From Joostella atrarenae (GTDB lineage: Bacteria > Bacteroidota > Bacteroidia > Flavobacteriales > Flavobacteriaceae): DNA of 64,000 nucleotides. Every line of letters begins with the position of its first letter. Positions within the stretch are counted from its first letter, which is position 1. The position numbers were made by a program, and so were the translations under genes. Shown here one piece after another: positions 54,400 through 63,624 of the stretch. The DNA lies in contig NZ_JAETXX010000013.1 of NCBI RefSeq assembly GCF_021764745.1, positions 25,966-89,965 of the forward strand, written 5' to 3'. Below the pieces are notes generated by a model. The model saw only the letters and a list, made by a program, of their open reading frames with translations. It made no database searches and had not been told where the DNA came from.

Positions 54400-55881
54400 A
54401 TGAAACCAATATACATCCTATTAATCATTGCAGCTTACTTCGGTATTCTAATATTAATATCTTTTCTTACGAGTAAAGACGGAGAAAGTAACGATAATTT
54501 CTTTAAGGCCAATAGGCAATCACCATGGTATATTGTTGCTTTCGGAATGATTGGCGCCTCGCTAAGTGGGGTTACTTTTATTTCTGTACCTGGTTGGGTA
54601 GAAGAATCGAAATTTGGATATATGCAGGTTGTTTTCGGATATATTCTTGGATATCTAATCATCGGAACCGTACTATTACCTCTCTATTACAAACTCAATC
54701 TTACTTCTATATACACCTACTTAGAAAAAAGATTTGGAAAAAATAGCTATAAAACTGGTGCTTCATTTTTTCTTCTATCAAGAATTGTAGGCGCTAGTTT
54801 CAGATTATTTCTAGTAGCAAATGTATTACAGGTTATTATTTTTAATGAAATGGGAGTTCCTTTTTGGGCTACCGTTACCTTAACTATTCTTTTAATTTGG
54901 CTATATACTTTTAAAAGCGGTATTAAAACTATTGTTTGGACGGATACACTACAAACGCTATTTATGCTTATCGCATTAGGAGTAGCCATTGTTACAGTAT
55001 ACAATGATTTAAATATTACTGGGGAAAATATGATCGATTATATTTCCTCGAGTGAGCTTTCTAAAATGTTCTTTTTTGACGATTTTAAAAATGCTAACTA
55101 TTTCTGGAAGCAGTTTATTTCTGGTGCTTTTATCTCTGTTGTAATGACAGGATTAGACCAAGATATGATGCAAAAAAATCTGACATGCAGGTCTTTAAAA
55201 GATGCTCAAAAAAATATGTTTTGGTTTACAATTGTTCTTACTATTGTAAATTTTATATTTCTATGTTTAGGTCTTTTAATGACTGTTTATGCTCAGCAAT
55301 ATGGAATCGACGCTCATAAAGATGATTTATTTGCCGTTTTAGCTAAAGACTATCTTGGGATGGGAGTATTTATATTTTTCTTAATCGGGTTGATAGCTGC
55401 GGCATATAGTAGCGCAGATAGCGCATTAACCTCACTAACAACTTCTTTTAGTGTTGATATTTTAAATATTGAAAAGAAATATTCTCAGGAAAAACAGATT
55501 AGTATCAGGAAGAAAATTCACGTTTTATTCTCTTTATTACTGATCCTTGTTATTATAGCTTTTAAGTATATCATAAAAGACGAAAGTGTAATTGCAAAAC
55601 TCTTTGTCTTTACAGGCTATACTTACGGTCCTCTTTTAGGCCTTTATAGTTTTGGGTTATTTACTAAACTAAAGGCCAATGATAAATGGGTTCCTGTTGT
55701 TGCTATTTTGTCTCCTTTTCTAGCTTATTTTATAAGTTACGTGAGTAAAACTTATTACGAATTTGACTTCGGATTTTTCGTGTTGATTCTAAACGGGGCA
55801 CTCACATTTATTGGTCTTCTTCTTATTTCCAGAAAGCCAACAATCAAAGAAAAAGAGGTTATGTTTAATACTGCCCAGTAG
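54400..55881 (+). CDS. Sodium:solute symporter family protein
   Basis: 493 residues with about 13 membrane helices. The LeuT-fold sodium site is present in AAYSSADSALTSLTTSFSVD (about 333-352), and the first helix breaks at SLSGVTFISVPG. The family takes up sugars, amino acids, sialic acid or other organic solutes with Na+, and the solute here cannot be told. Its last 17 bases overlap the convergent CoA-binding gene. It is divergent from recR. Confidence 0.92.
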   Translation: MKPIYILLIIAAYFGILILISFLTSKDGESNDNFFKANRQSPWYIVAFGMIGASLSGVTFISVPGWVEESKFGYMQVVFGYILGYLIIGTVLLPLYYKLNLTSIYTYLEKRFGKNSYKTGASFFLLSRIVGASFRLFLVANVLQVIIFNEMGVPFWATVTLTILLIWLYTFKSGIKTIVWTDTLQTLFMLIALGVAIVTVYNDLNITGENMIDYISSSELSKMFFFDDFKNANYFWKQFISGAFISVVMTGLDQDMMQKNLTCRSLKDAQKNMFWFTIVLTIVNFIFLCLGLLMTVYAQQYGIDAHKDDLFAVLAKDYLGMGVFIFFLIGLIAAAYSSADSALTSLTTSFSVDILNIEKKYSQEKQISIRKKIHVLFSLLLILVIIAFKYIIKDESVIAKLFVFTGYTYGPLLGLYSFGLFTKLKANDKWVPVVAILSPFLAYFISYVSKTYYEFDFGFFVLILNGALTFIGLLLISRKPTIKEKEVMFNTAQ

Positions 55882-56224
55882 AAAGTAAAACTAACGTACA
55901 AGCCACTTCTGCTTCTATATTTTTATCACGTAATTGTGCATAAAAATATGGGTTTTCCGTCCCTGGATTAAAAATAACACGCTTCGGATTTAAACCTAAA
56001 ATATAGTCATAATATGGCTCTTGATTTTTAGGGTTCAAATACAAGGTTACAGTATCTACATCTTTATATTTTAAAAGCTCTGTATCTATTTTTATCCCTG
56101 CAACTTCGCCTGTTCTGAGTCCAAAAGCCACTACTTCTTCTCCAGCAGAAACTAATCTATTTATAGCTATGTTACTATATCTCGAAGGCTTTAATGATGC
56201 CCCCATTACTAATGCTTTTCCCAT
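55865..56224 (-). CDS. CoA-binding (Rossmann) domain protein
   Basis: 119 residues forming a single CoA_binding_2 Rossmann domain. It begins GKALVMGASLKPSRYSNIAI with the GASxxPxxxS nucleotide loop, then EVVAFGLRTGEVAGIKID and NPGTENPYF. Proteins of this type resemble the CoA-binding domain of succinyl-CoA synthetase but act alone; their task is unknown. The 3' end overlaps the symporter gene tail by 17 bases on the other strand. Confidence 0.9.
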   Translation of the reverse strand: MGKALVMGASLKPSRYSNIAINRLVSAGEEVVAFGLRTGEVAGIKIDTELLKYKDVDTVTLYLNPKNQEPYYDYILGLNPKRVIFNPGTENPYFYAQLRDKNIEAEVACTLVLLSTGQY

Positions 56225-56354
56225 TTGTTAAACTATGTTAAAAAATTATACTAATTGTAACAGTTCCTAAAACTAGTCGTCAAGTTATATAACAACCTTA
56301 ATCAAAATAAGCAAAAATCATCAATCAAACAATCAAACAATCAAAATCTAACCA

Positions 56355-58823
56355 ATGAAAAATTTCATCCTTTTATGTATGGTTACCATAACAGCCATTA
56401 CACACGCACAGAACAGTGCCCCACAAACAAATTTCGCTAAACTTGGTACTATTAAAGGTACTGTAATCGATAAGTCACTACAACAACCAATTCCTTACGC
56501 TACTGTTGCCATTAAAAAAGATGGCACTGCTGTTACTGGCGGGATTACAAATGACGATGGTACTTTTGAACTGACTAATATTGAAGATGGATCTTATGTC
56601 TTTGAAGTACAATTTATAGGTTACAATTCTTTCAGTAAAGCAATAACAATTTCAAAAGAAAATAGAAATGTATCATTAGGAACAATAACTCTTGAAGAGA
56701 ATGTTACAGAGCTCGAAGGTGTGGATGTTGTTGCTGAACGCTCTACCATCGAACAAAAAATAGATCGAAAAGTTATAAATGTCGGAAAAGACCTTACCAC
56801 ACAAGGGGCAACAGCAAGCGACATTATGAATAACATCCCCTCTTTAAATGTAGATCAACAAACGGGAGACCTTTCTATGCGAGGGAATTCTAATGTGCGT
56901 GTTATGGTCGATGGAAAATTATCTAACGTACCTGTAGCACAACTTTTAAAGCAGATCCCATCAACATCAATCAAAAAAATTGAATTAATAACCAATCCTT
57001 CAGCAAAATACAATCCTGAAGGGATGAGCGGACTTATAAATATTGTACTTTATAAAGATGCCAATATTGGGTTTAACGGAAATCTAAATCTAGGATTATC
57101 TTATGAAGAGGAAGCCAAGTTTAACAGTTCTATCGATTTAAACTACCGAAGAGGAAAGTTTAATTTCTATGGTAACTACGGAAATAATGTCGGAAAATAC
57201 GTTAATGGAGGTAGAATTGAACGTTTTGATGATGAATCTACAGTAAATTTTAATGAGAATCAGATTCAAGATTTTAGCTTTTTCAATAATAATAAATCAC
57301 ATTTATATAAATTAGGAGTTGACTTTTTCTTAAATGATAAAAATACAATCTCAGTTTTCACGAATCAGAATATATATGATGGAAAAGGGAATGGCGATAC
57401 TCGAATTACCAATGTAGACCCTACTGTTGACGATAACCGACAAATATTCAACAATGAAAATTCTAATCAAAACGAGCAATATAATTTCGACTACAAAAGA
57501 GATTTTGATAAAGAAGGTCATAATATAGAATTAGAAGTAGATTACAGTAATTTCACTAATGAAGAAGATGCATATTTTGACTATTTAGGAACTTCAAGTC
57601 AACCTAATTACCAAGATTTTGTAGATACTAGAAGACAGCAGACTATTGCAAATTTAGATTATGTAAATCCGTTTTCTGAAAAATCCAAATTGGAACTTGG
57701 ACTTGAAGCAAGAAACTTTGAAACAAATGTAGATTATGCTTCCACAGGATATAGTTTTAATAATGGTGGAGAACTCGTTCCTACTCCAGGAACAGAATTT
57801 ATTTACGGAATGGACATCTATTCTGCATATGCAACTTTTGGTCAGAACTTTGAAAAATGGAGCTACCAAGTAGGAGCTCGATATGAAGATGTAACCGTCA
57901 AAGCAGACACAAATAGTGTTCGTAGTTTTACAGATGATTATTCGCAACTATACCCGTCTGCATATGTTACGTATTCTCCTTCAGAAAAAAATCAGTTTCA
58001 GGTAAGTTTCAGCAGAAGAGTTGACAGACCAGGTTTAAGCCAGGTAAACCCTATTAGAGAATGGAGCACCCCACTTATATCATCTTATGGAAATGAAAGC
58101 TTAAAACCACAGTTTACAAATTCTTTTGAGACAAATTACACCCGCAGATTAGAACACGGTAGCATCACTTTTGGAGTTTACTACAGAGCAATTAAAGATG
58201 AAATTAACCGAACAGTTTATGTTGACAGATTAGATTTAACAAAGCAGATACTTACTTACGGGAATTTTGATGACACGGAAGCCTTTGGTTTTGAAATATC
58301 TGCTAATTACAAGCCTTTAGAATGGTGGAGTATAAATGGGAGTTTCGACTTGTATTCACAAACGCAACGTGGATTATCAGAACGTCTTAATTCTACAGAA
58401 GATCCAACGGTAGATGATATTATTGAAGAAAATATAGAAGTAGAAAATGTAGCTTATAATGCTCGTTTAAATAACAACTTTACAATCACAAAGAAGCTAT
58501 CATTATCCCTTTTTGGATTCTATAGAGGAGAAAACAAAGGAATTCAGATGAATGCTAAACCTATGTATTTTGTAAATACAGGAGCCAGATATAGTTTTGC
58601 TGATGGAAAAGGAACTTTCAGTTTAAACTTTAATGATATTTTTAACACCATGCAATTTCAGTTTGATGGCGATTTACCTTACCGACAAGAAGGAGCTTTT
58701 AATTGGGAAAGTAGAACTGTTTTTGCAGGATTATCATACCGATTTGGCGGTGGAAAAAACAGAAAAGTACAACGTAAAAATAGAGATAACAACACCAAAC
58801 AAGATAGCGGCGGTATATTGTAA
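56355..58823 (+). CDS. Outer-membrane beta-barrel protein with carboxypeptidase-D-like and plug domains
   Basis: 822 residues with a signal peptide (MKNFILLCMVTITAITHAQ). A CarboxypepD_reg-like domain (about 31-115; GTIKGTVIDKSLQQPIPYAT) and a TonB-type plug (about 125-225; SDIMNNIPSLNVDQQTGDLS, VMVDGK) lead into a large barrel (OMP_b-brl_3 style) ending in VFAGLSYRFGGGKNRK. Unlike true SusC/TonB receptors it lacks an obvious TonB box. The ligand is unknown. It is a single gene with no SusD partner. The 3' end has a short basic tail after the last strand. Confidence 0.88.
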   Translation: MKNFILLCMVTITAITHAQNSAPQTNFAKLGTIKGTVIDKSLQQPIPYATVAIKKDGTAVTGGITNDDGTFELTNIEDGSYVFEVQFIGYNSFSKAITISKENRNVSLGTITLEENVTELEGVDVVAERSTIEQKIDRKVINVGKDLTTQGATASDIMNNIPSLNVDQQTGDLSMRGNSNVRVMVDGKLSNVPVAQLLKQIPSTSIKKIELITNPSAKYNPEGMSGLINIVLYKDANIGFNGNLNLGLSYEEEAKFNSSIDLNYRRGKFNFYGNYGNNVGKYVNGGRIERFDDESTVNFNENQIQDFSFFNNNKSHLYKLGVDFFLNDKNTISVFTNQNIYDGKGNGDTRITNVDPTVDDNRQIFNNENSNQNEQYNFDYKRDFDKEGHNIELEVDYSNFTNEEDAYFDYLGTSSQPNYQDFVDTRRQQTIANLDYVNPFSEKSKLELGLEARNFETNVDYASTGYSFNNGGELVPTPGTEFIYGMDIYSAYATFGQNFEKWSYQVGARYEDVTVKADTNSVRSFTDDYSQLYPSAYVTYSPSEKNQFQVSFSRRVDRPGLSQVNPIREWSTPLISSYGNESLKPQFTNSFETNYTRRLEHGSITFGVYYRAIKDEINRTVYVDRLDLTKQILTYGNFDDTEAFGFEISANYKPLEWWSINGSFDLYSQTQRGLSERLNSTEDPTVDDIIEENIEVENVAYNARLNNNFTITKKLSLSLFGFYRGENKGIQMNAKPMYFVNTGARYSFADGKGTFSLNFNDIFNTMQFQFDGDLPYRQEGAFNWESRTVFAGLSYRFGGGKNRKVQRKNRDNNTKQDSGGIL

Positions 58824-58887
58824 GAAATTAGTAACACAGCATAAATATATGGTTTATGGTTAGTCGTTCTATGCCTGTTATTAATAA

Positions 58888-58917
58888 AAAGCCCGAAAGT
58901 AAATACTTTCGGGCTTT
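58888..58917 (+). terminator. Bidirectional terminator between the barrel gene and nagB
   Basis: Perfect 14-base stem AAAGCCCGAAAGTA / TACTTTCGGGCTTT with a 2-base nominal loop and T-rich flanks, between convergent genes. Confidence 0.92.
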
Positions 58918-58944
58918 AGTTTTTTATACATTTTGTTTGTAATC

Positions 58945-60882
58945 TTAATAATCAAACCTTTTAAATGCTTCCATTGCGGCATAATCAGAAAGTCCAAGGT
59001 TTCTATAATGAGCAGCTGTTTTCTTATTTCTATCTTCAGCACGAACCCAAAATTCACGAAGGTCTTCTCCTTGAAATAATACACCATCTTTTTGTGTCTG
59101 ATGGAAGAAAATAGCTTTTCTTTTTCTCAACACTTGATCTGGACTCATAGGAACAGCCATATCTATCTCATGGATCTCCCATTCGTGCCAAGCTCCTCTA
59201 TATAACCATAACCAGCAATCTGCCATATAAGGCTCTGGTTTTAATTCTGCCATCGCTTTAAAAACAGCATCCAAACACACTTTATGTGTTCCGTGTGGAT
59301 CAGCCAAATCTCCAGCCGCATATACCTGATGTGGCTTTACGTCAGCAATTAAATTTTTAACAATATCTATATCTTCTTTTCCAAGCGGACTCTTTTTAAC
59401 AGCTCCAGTTTCATAGAACGGAAGGTTTAAGAAATGTACCTGCTCATCTGGAACATCAAAATAACGAGTTGCAGCAATCGATTCTCTTTTTCTTATAAGT
59501 CCCTTTAATTCTCGAACTGATAATGGATCAATTTCATTCTCTTTTTTCTCATTAATTCCAGAAATAGTTTCCTTCAACTTCTCTAATTCACTCCCTTCAG
59601 GAAGGAAATCCATTGCTACTTCAGCAAATTTTAAAGCATCAGCATTAGAAACAGCAATATTTCCAGAAGTTTGATAAGCTATATGTACTTCATGTCCTTG
59701 CTGCACCAATCTATCAAAAGTACCTCCCATAGAAATAACATCATCGTCTGGATGCGGACTAAATATAATAACACGCTTTTTAGCTGGAGATTTACGCTCT
59801 GGTCTATTCGTATCATCAGCATTAGGTTTTCCTCCAGGCCAACCTGTAATAGTATGCTGCAACTGATTAAACATTTCTATATTTAACTCATAAGAAGATC
59901 CTTTTTCAGCCAATAAAGAAGCCAATCCATTCTCATTAAAATCTTTATCTGTTAATCGTAAAATAGATTTTTCTACCTTATCACAAAGCCAAACAACTGC
60001 ACGTTTTATCATTGGTTCGGTCCACTCTACAGCATCTACCAACCAAGGTGATTCTACGCGAGTTAAAAGAGAAGCAGCCTCTTCATCCAAAACAAAAGTC
60101 GTATTTGGATGGTCTTGAAGATAGGTTGCCGGTATCTGTGCCGACTCTTCACCTTCTATGGTACGCTTTACAATTTCAGCCTTTTTATGTCCCCAAGCCA
60201 ATAAAACAATACGTTTCGCATTATTTACTGTTCCAACACCCATTGTAATGGCTTTCTTAGGCACATTTTCTATTCCAAGGAACGAACTAGCAGCATCTTC
60301 TCGAGTTAATTGATCTAGCGTGATACTTCTTGTTACAGAGTTAAAGTGAGAACCAGGCTCATTAAAACCAATATGTCCAGTTCTACCAATTCCTAGTAAT
60401 TGAAAATCTAAACCTCCATGGGATGCAATTTTCTCCTCATAAGCTGCACAATAATCATTAACCTCATCTTGAGAAATAGTTCCATCTGGAATATGAATTT
60501 GATCTTTTGGAATATCAATATGATCAAATAAGTTTTCATGCATAAAATAATGGTAACTATGAATACTCTCCGGATTCATCGGGAAATATTCATCCAAATT
60601 AAAAGTAACCACATTTTTAAAACTCAGTCCCTCCTCCTTATGCATCATAATTAATTCTTCATATACACGGATTGGAGAAGAACCTGTAGCAAGTCCTAAA
60701 ACACACTTTTCTCCTTTACTATCCTTTGTTCGAATAAGGTCTGCAATCTCTTTGGCAACGAGATAGGACGCTTTAGAAGACTTTTTAAAAATCACATTAT
60801 GAATCTTTTCAAATCTACTATGTTCATAGGTTCCTACCTTTACATGTTTAACACTTTTTACTTCCTCGGAGTTTGTTTTCAT
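58945..60882 (-). CDS. nagB: Glucosamine-6-phosphate deaminase fused to a PIG-L (LmbE-like) domain
   Basis: 645 residues, more than twice a lone NagB (~266). The first ~300 residues are the deaminase: CVLGLATGSSPIRVYEELI, NLDEYFPM, GRTGHIGFNEPGSHF with the catalytic Asp/His/Glu region. The second part (from about 370) is a PIG-L de-N-acetylase domain: FSPHPDDDVISMGGT near 375-389 holds the zinc-binding His and Asp, with a later GDLADPHGTH. The fusion could join removal of an N-acetyl group to conversion of GlcN6P to fructose-6-phosphate plus ammonium. That coupling is an inference. The fused form is found in other Bacteroidota. Single gene. Confidence 0.92.
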   Translation of the reverse strand: MKTNSEEVKSVKHVKVGTYEHSRFEKIHNVIFKKSSKASYLVAKEIADLIRTKDSKGEKCVLGLATGSSPIRVYEELIMMHKEEGLSFKNVVTFNLDEYFPMNPESIHSYHYFMHENLFDHIDIPKDQIHIPDGTISQDEVNDYCAAYEEKIASHGGLDFQLLGIGRTGHIGFNEPGSHFNSVTRSITLDQLTREDAASSFLGIENVPKKAITMGVGTVNNAKRIVLLAWGHKKAEIVKRTIEGEESAQIPATYLQDHPNTTFVLDEEAASLLTRVESPWLVDAVEWTEPMIKRAVVWLCDKVEKSILRLTDKDFNENGLASLLAEKGSSYELNIEMFNQLQHTITGWPGGKPNADDTNRPERKSPAKKRVIIFSPHPDDDVISMGGTFDRLVQQGHEVHIAYQTSGNIAVSNADALKFAEVAMDFLPEGSELEKLKETISGINEKKENEIDPLSVRELKGLIRKRESIAATRYFDVPDEQVHFLNLPFYETGAVKKSPLGKEDIDIVKNLIADVKPHQVYAAGDLADPHGTHKVCLDAVFKAMAELKPEPYMADCWLWLYRGAWHEWEIHEIDMAVPMSPDQVLRKRKAIFFHQTQKDGVLFQGEDLREFWVRAEDRNKKTAAHYRNLGLSDYAAMEAFKRFDY

Positions 60883-60970
60883 TTCTACTAAATCGTTTTA
60901 CGTTCAAAAAAAAGCGAATTATAAATATAGTAAATTCTTTACTATTTGTATGTAACTAAATTGTTATAAA

Positions 60971-61005
60971 AATAAAAAAGCAGCATCTCTAAAGATACTG
61001 CTTTG
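60971..61005 (-). terminator. Terminator of fabH
   Basis: Imperfect stem AAAGCAGCATCT / AGATACTGCTTT (one mismatch) with a 4-5 base loop; U-run on the minus strand, about 30 bases past the fabH stop. Confidence 0.8.
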
Positions 61006-61031
61006 ATTCGCATTATTTTATTACTAAAAAG

Positions 61032-62039
61032 TTACCACTTTATAATGGCACTTCCCCATGTAAATCCACTTCCAAATGCAGCTAATACAACGGTATCTCC
61101 TTCTTTTATTTTTCCTTGTTCCCATGCTTCTGTTAATGCAATAGGAATAGAAGCGGCTGTTGTATTACCATACTTCATTATATTATTATATACTTGATCG
61201 TCACTTAGCTTAAATTTCTGTTGAATAAACTGTGAAATTCTCAAGTTTGCCTGATGTGGCACTAACATATCTATATCTGCAGGCGTCAAATTATTAGCTT
61301 GTAAGCCTTCATTTATAACTTCACTAAAACGTACAACTGCATTTTTAAATACAAATTGCCCGTTCATATGTGGTAAATATGAAGTGTCTTCACTATCATT
61401 ATCTTCTAAAATATCTGTTACCCATCGTTTTCCCATCCCTGGGGCTATTAATGCCAACTCTTCAGCATGCTCTCCTTCTGAATGTAAGTGAGTAGATAAA
61501 ATACCTTTAGAATTATCTTCTTCTCTACTTAAAACTGCTGCTCCAGCTCCATCTCCAAAAATAACCGAAACGCTTCTTCCACGAGTAGTCATATCCAATC
61601 CTGTAGAATGAACTTCTGAACCAATAACAAGAATATTTTTATACATTCCTGTTTTTATAAATTGATCGGCAACAGAAATAGCATATATAAAACCAGAACA
61701 CTGATTTCTAACATCTAGCGCTCCAACAGTTTTCATTCCTAAATCTCTTTGCACCAATACTCCTGGTCCAGGGAAATAATAATCTGGACTTAAAGTTGCA
61801 AAAACAATAAAATCGATATCATCTTTATCTAAACCAGAGCGCTCAATAGCAATTTTAGCAGCTTTAACACCCATAGAAGTGGTTGTATCTTCTCCTCTCA
61901 CTACATGACGACGTTCTTTTATCCCTGTGCGCTCTTGAATCCAAGCATCATTAGTATCCATTACTTTAGACAAATCGTCGTTGGTAACTACATTCTCTGG
62001 GACATAATATCCTAAACCTGTTATTTTTGAATTATACAT
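61032..62039 (-). CDS. fabH: Beta-ketoacyl-ACP synthase III
   Basis: 335 residues from the ATG giving MYNSKITGLGYYVPENVVTN; the slightly longer frame needs TTG. The catalytic triad is visible: Cys in VRNQCSGFIYAIS, His in LVPHQANLRI and Asn in MKYGNTTAASIP. FGDGAGAAVL and the C-terminal GSGFTWGSAIIKW complete the family. It condenses acetyl- or branched acyl-CoA with malonyl-ACP to start fatty acids; branched primers would fit a bacterium that has IcmF, but this is inference. No plsX or rpmF neighbour; single gene. Confidence 0.94.
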   Translation of the reverse strand: MYNSKITGLGYYVPENVVTNDDLSKVMDTNDAWIQERTGIKERRHVVRGEDTTTSMGVKAAKIAIERSGLDKDDIDFIVFATLSPDYYFPGPGVLVQRDLGMKTVGALDVRNQCSGFIYAISVADQFIKTGMYKNILVIGSEVHSTGLDMTTRGRSVSVIFGDGAGAAVLSREEDNSKGILSTHLHSEGEHAEELALIAPGMGKRWVTDILEDNDSEDTSYLPHMNGQFVFKNAVVRFSEVINEGLQANNLTPADIDMLVPHQANLRISQFIQQKFKLSDDQVYNNIMKYGNTTAASIPIALTEAWEQGKIKEGDTVVLAAFGSGFTWGSAIIKW

Positions 62040-62176
62040 TAGCAAGCTTTTTTTTGAAAAAAATAAAATAATCGTAATTAGCTACGATTTTATTAAAAAT
62101 TAGCGTCGCAAGTTACGTAATATTACTAACTCTTTAAAAAAGTGAACACTAAAAGATACTTAAAATTAATAACCCA

Positions 62177-63382
62177 CTATTCCTTTTCCTCTATATAATC
62201 TTGAAGATAACTATATCGCTCTGTAAGTTTTCCACTAGAAGTCATCCTCGCTCGGTATAAAATTCCGTCTTTATCATTATTAAAAAATGCAGGAATCACA
62301 TGTGCAATAAAGCTCTCCCCAAATCCAGCACTAGCATCGGCAGGAATTTCACAAGGGAGATTATCTACTGCCATTACTGCAATTGCATCTTTTTCTTTAA
62401 AATCTGTTTCCAGTTCCGACTTAGGGTTATAACCATAAATAGGTTCTGCAATTGTTGATGGTCGGATTGTTGTAGCTACAGGACCATTAATATCACAACT
62501 TATATCTGCCACTACTTTTATTTTAAATTCAGGTTTCCTAGCATCCGATCTCGTAAAAAGATACGGTGCTCCATCTCCATAAAAGTGCCCTGCTATATAG
62601 AAATCGGTTACTTGTGCAAATCTCATGAAATTAGACTCGTATTCTGATGGATTATTATAGAAATTTGAGATTTCAGAAAAAGCACCATCTTTACGTTTGT
62701 TATAATCTAAAACATCGATTTGGCAATATACAGCCTCTTCAAATTCATTATCTAAATATTCATCAACAGAAACTTCTTTAATTCCCATGCCATCCAAAAT
62801 CTCCTTAGCGCCATTCCCTACTCTTCCTGTTCCAGTAAGTAATATTTTTATCTTCGGAAGCGTAACATTAGATACTGTTTTTAATAGTGCTTTTATACTG
62901 GGTAAAGTTTCTGCCTTTGGAATGCTGAACAAATCGTATTTAAGTCCGTAAGTTCTAATACCATTATAAGCTCCTACAATACCTGCATAGCGACCAAAAG
63001 CAACTAGACGCTGCCCCTCAGAATTTGTAATTACCTCATGATCGTATAACTCGATGTTTTTTTCTAATACGGCTTGTAATAATCCTCTATTATAGGATTG
63101 CTTTTTTATGGTATGTGAAAAGAAAAAGTATTTTTTATTTGGAATTAGTTCTTCTATAGGAACTTCCTTAACTCCCAATAAAACATCACATTGCTCCATA
63201 TCTTCTGAAACATGAAACCCTAATTTCTGATATTCTTCATCTTTAAAGGTTCTTATTTCTGAAGGCTCTACAATTATTTCTGCATCTGGAAATGCACGCT
63301 TGACAGCTTGGCAGGCTTCTGGTGAGAGCACAACTCTTCTATCTGGCGGAGTTTTACGTTCTTTGATGATTCCGAATTTCAT
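62177..63382 (-). CDS. NAD(P)-dependent oxidoreductase, saccharopine/alanine dehydrogenase-like
   Basis: 401 residues from the ATG giving MKFGIIKERKTPPDRRVVLS; 19 codons further upstream look noncoding. The N-terminus is of the alanine dehydrogenase / PNT type (KERKTPPDRRVVLSPE). A Rossmann motif LLTGTGRVGNGAKEIL lies near 181-196. VVADISCDINGPVATTIRPS and GYNPKSE are typical of the lysine-forming saccharopine dehydrogenase (LYS1) branch. The exact substrate is uncertain: lysine/saccharopine or a related amino acid. Single gene with a 240-base upstream region containing the candidate RNA. Confidence 0.85.
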   Translation of the reverse strand: MKFGIIKERKTPPDRRVVLSPEACQAVKRAFPDAEIIVEPSEIRTFKDEEYQKLGFHVSEDMEQCDVLLGVKEVPIEELIPNKKYFFFSHTIKKQSYNRGLLQAVLEKNIELYDHEVITNSEGQRLVAFGRYAGIVGAYNGIRTYGLKYDLFSIPKAETLPSIKALLKTVSNVTLPKIKILLTGTGRVGNGAKEILDGMGIKEVSVDEYLDNEFEEAVYCQIDVLDYNKRKDGAFSEISNFYNNPSEYESNFMRFAQVTDFYIAGHFYGDGAPYLFTRSDARKPEFKIKVVADISCDINGPVATTIRPSTIAEPIYGYNPKSELETDFKEKDAIAVMAVDNLPCEIPADASAGFGESFIAHVIPAFFNNDKDGILYRARMTSSGKLTERYSYLQDYIEEKE

Positions 63383-63474
63383 ATATGAATTTGGTATAAA
63401 ATTTGTTCTAAAAATACGTGGATATATGTAAATGTACAAGATTCCTATAGATTAATAGAAATTGTATTACATTT

Positions 63475-63597
63475 GCATCCCGCATTAGGGATAGTAGCGG
63501 CATCCTTTTTAAAAATTAATCCTGAGCTTGCCGAAGGAATAGTTTTTAAAAAGATACAGCGAATAGCCCGCCCTGAGTTTTTTTACGAGGGAAATGC
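63475..63597 (+). ncRNA. Candidate structured RNA, copy 2 (Flavo-1-like)
   Basis: It shares with copy 1 the strands GTAGCGGC (63494-63501) and AGCGAATAGCC, in the same order and at similar distances. The first hairpin pairs ATCCTTTTTAAAAA with TTTTTAAAAAGAT. Its apical loop contains TGAGCTTGCCGAAGG, a near copy of the dispersed repeat at 21764-21794. A second hairpin pairs CCCT with AGGG, and GCAT / ATGC can close the whole. It lies 27 bases before the tmRNA gene. Strand is inferred from the position before tmRNA. Confidence 0.55.
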
Positions 63598-63624
63598 ACA
63601 AACAAAAGTTCTTTGAATACACAT

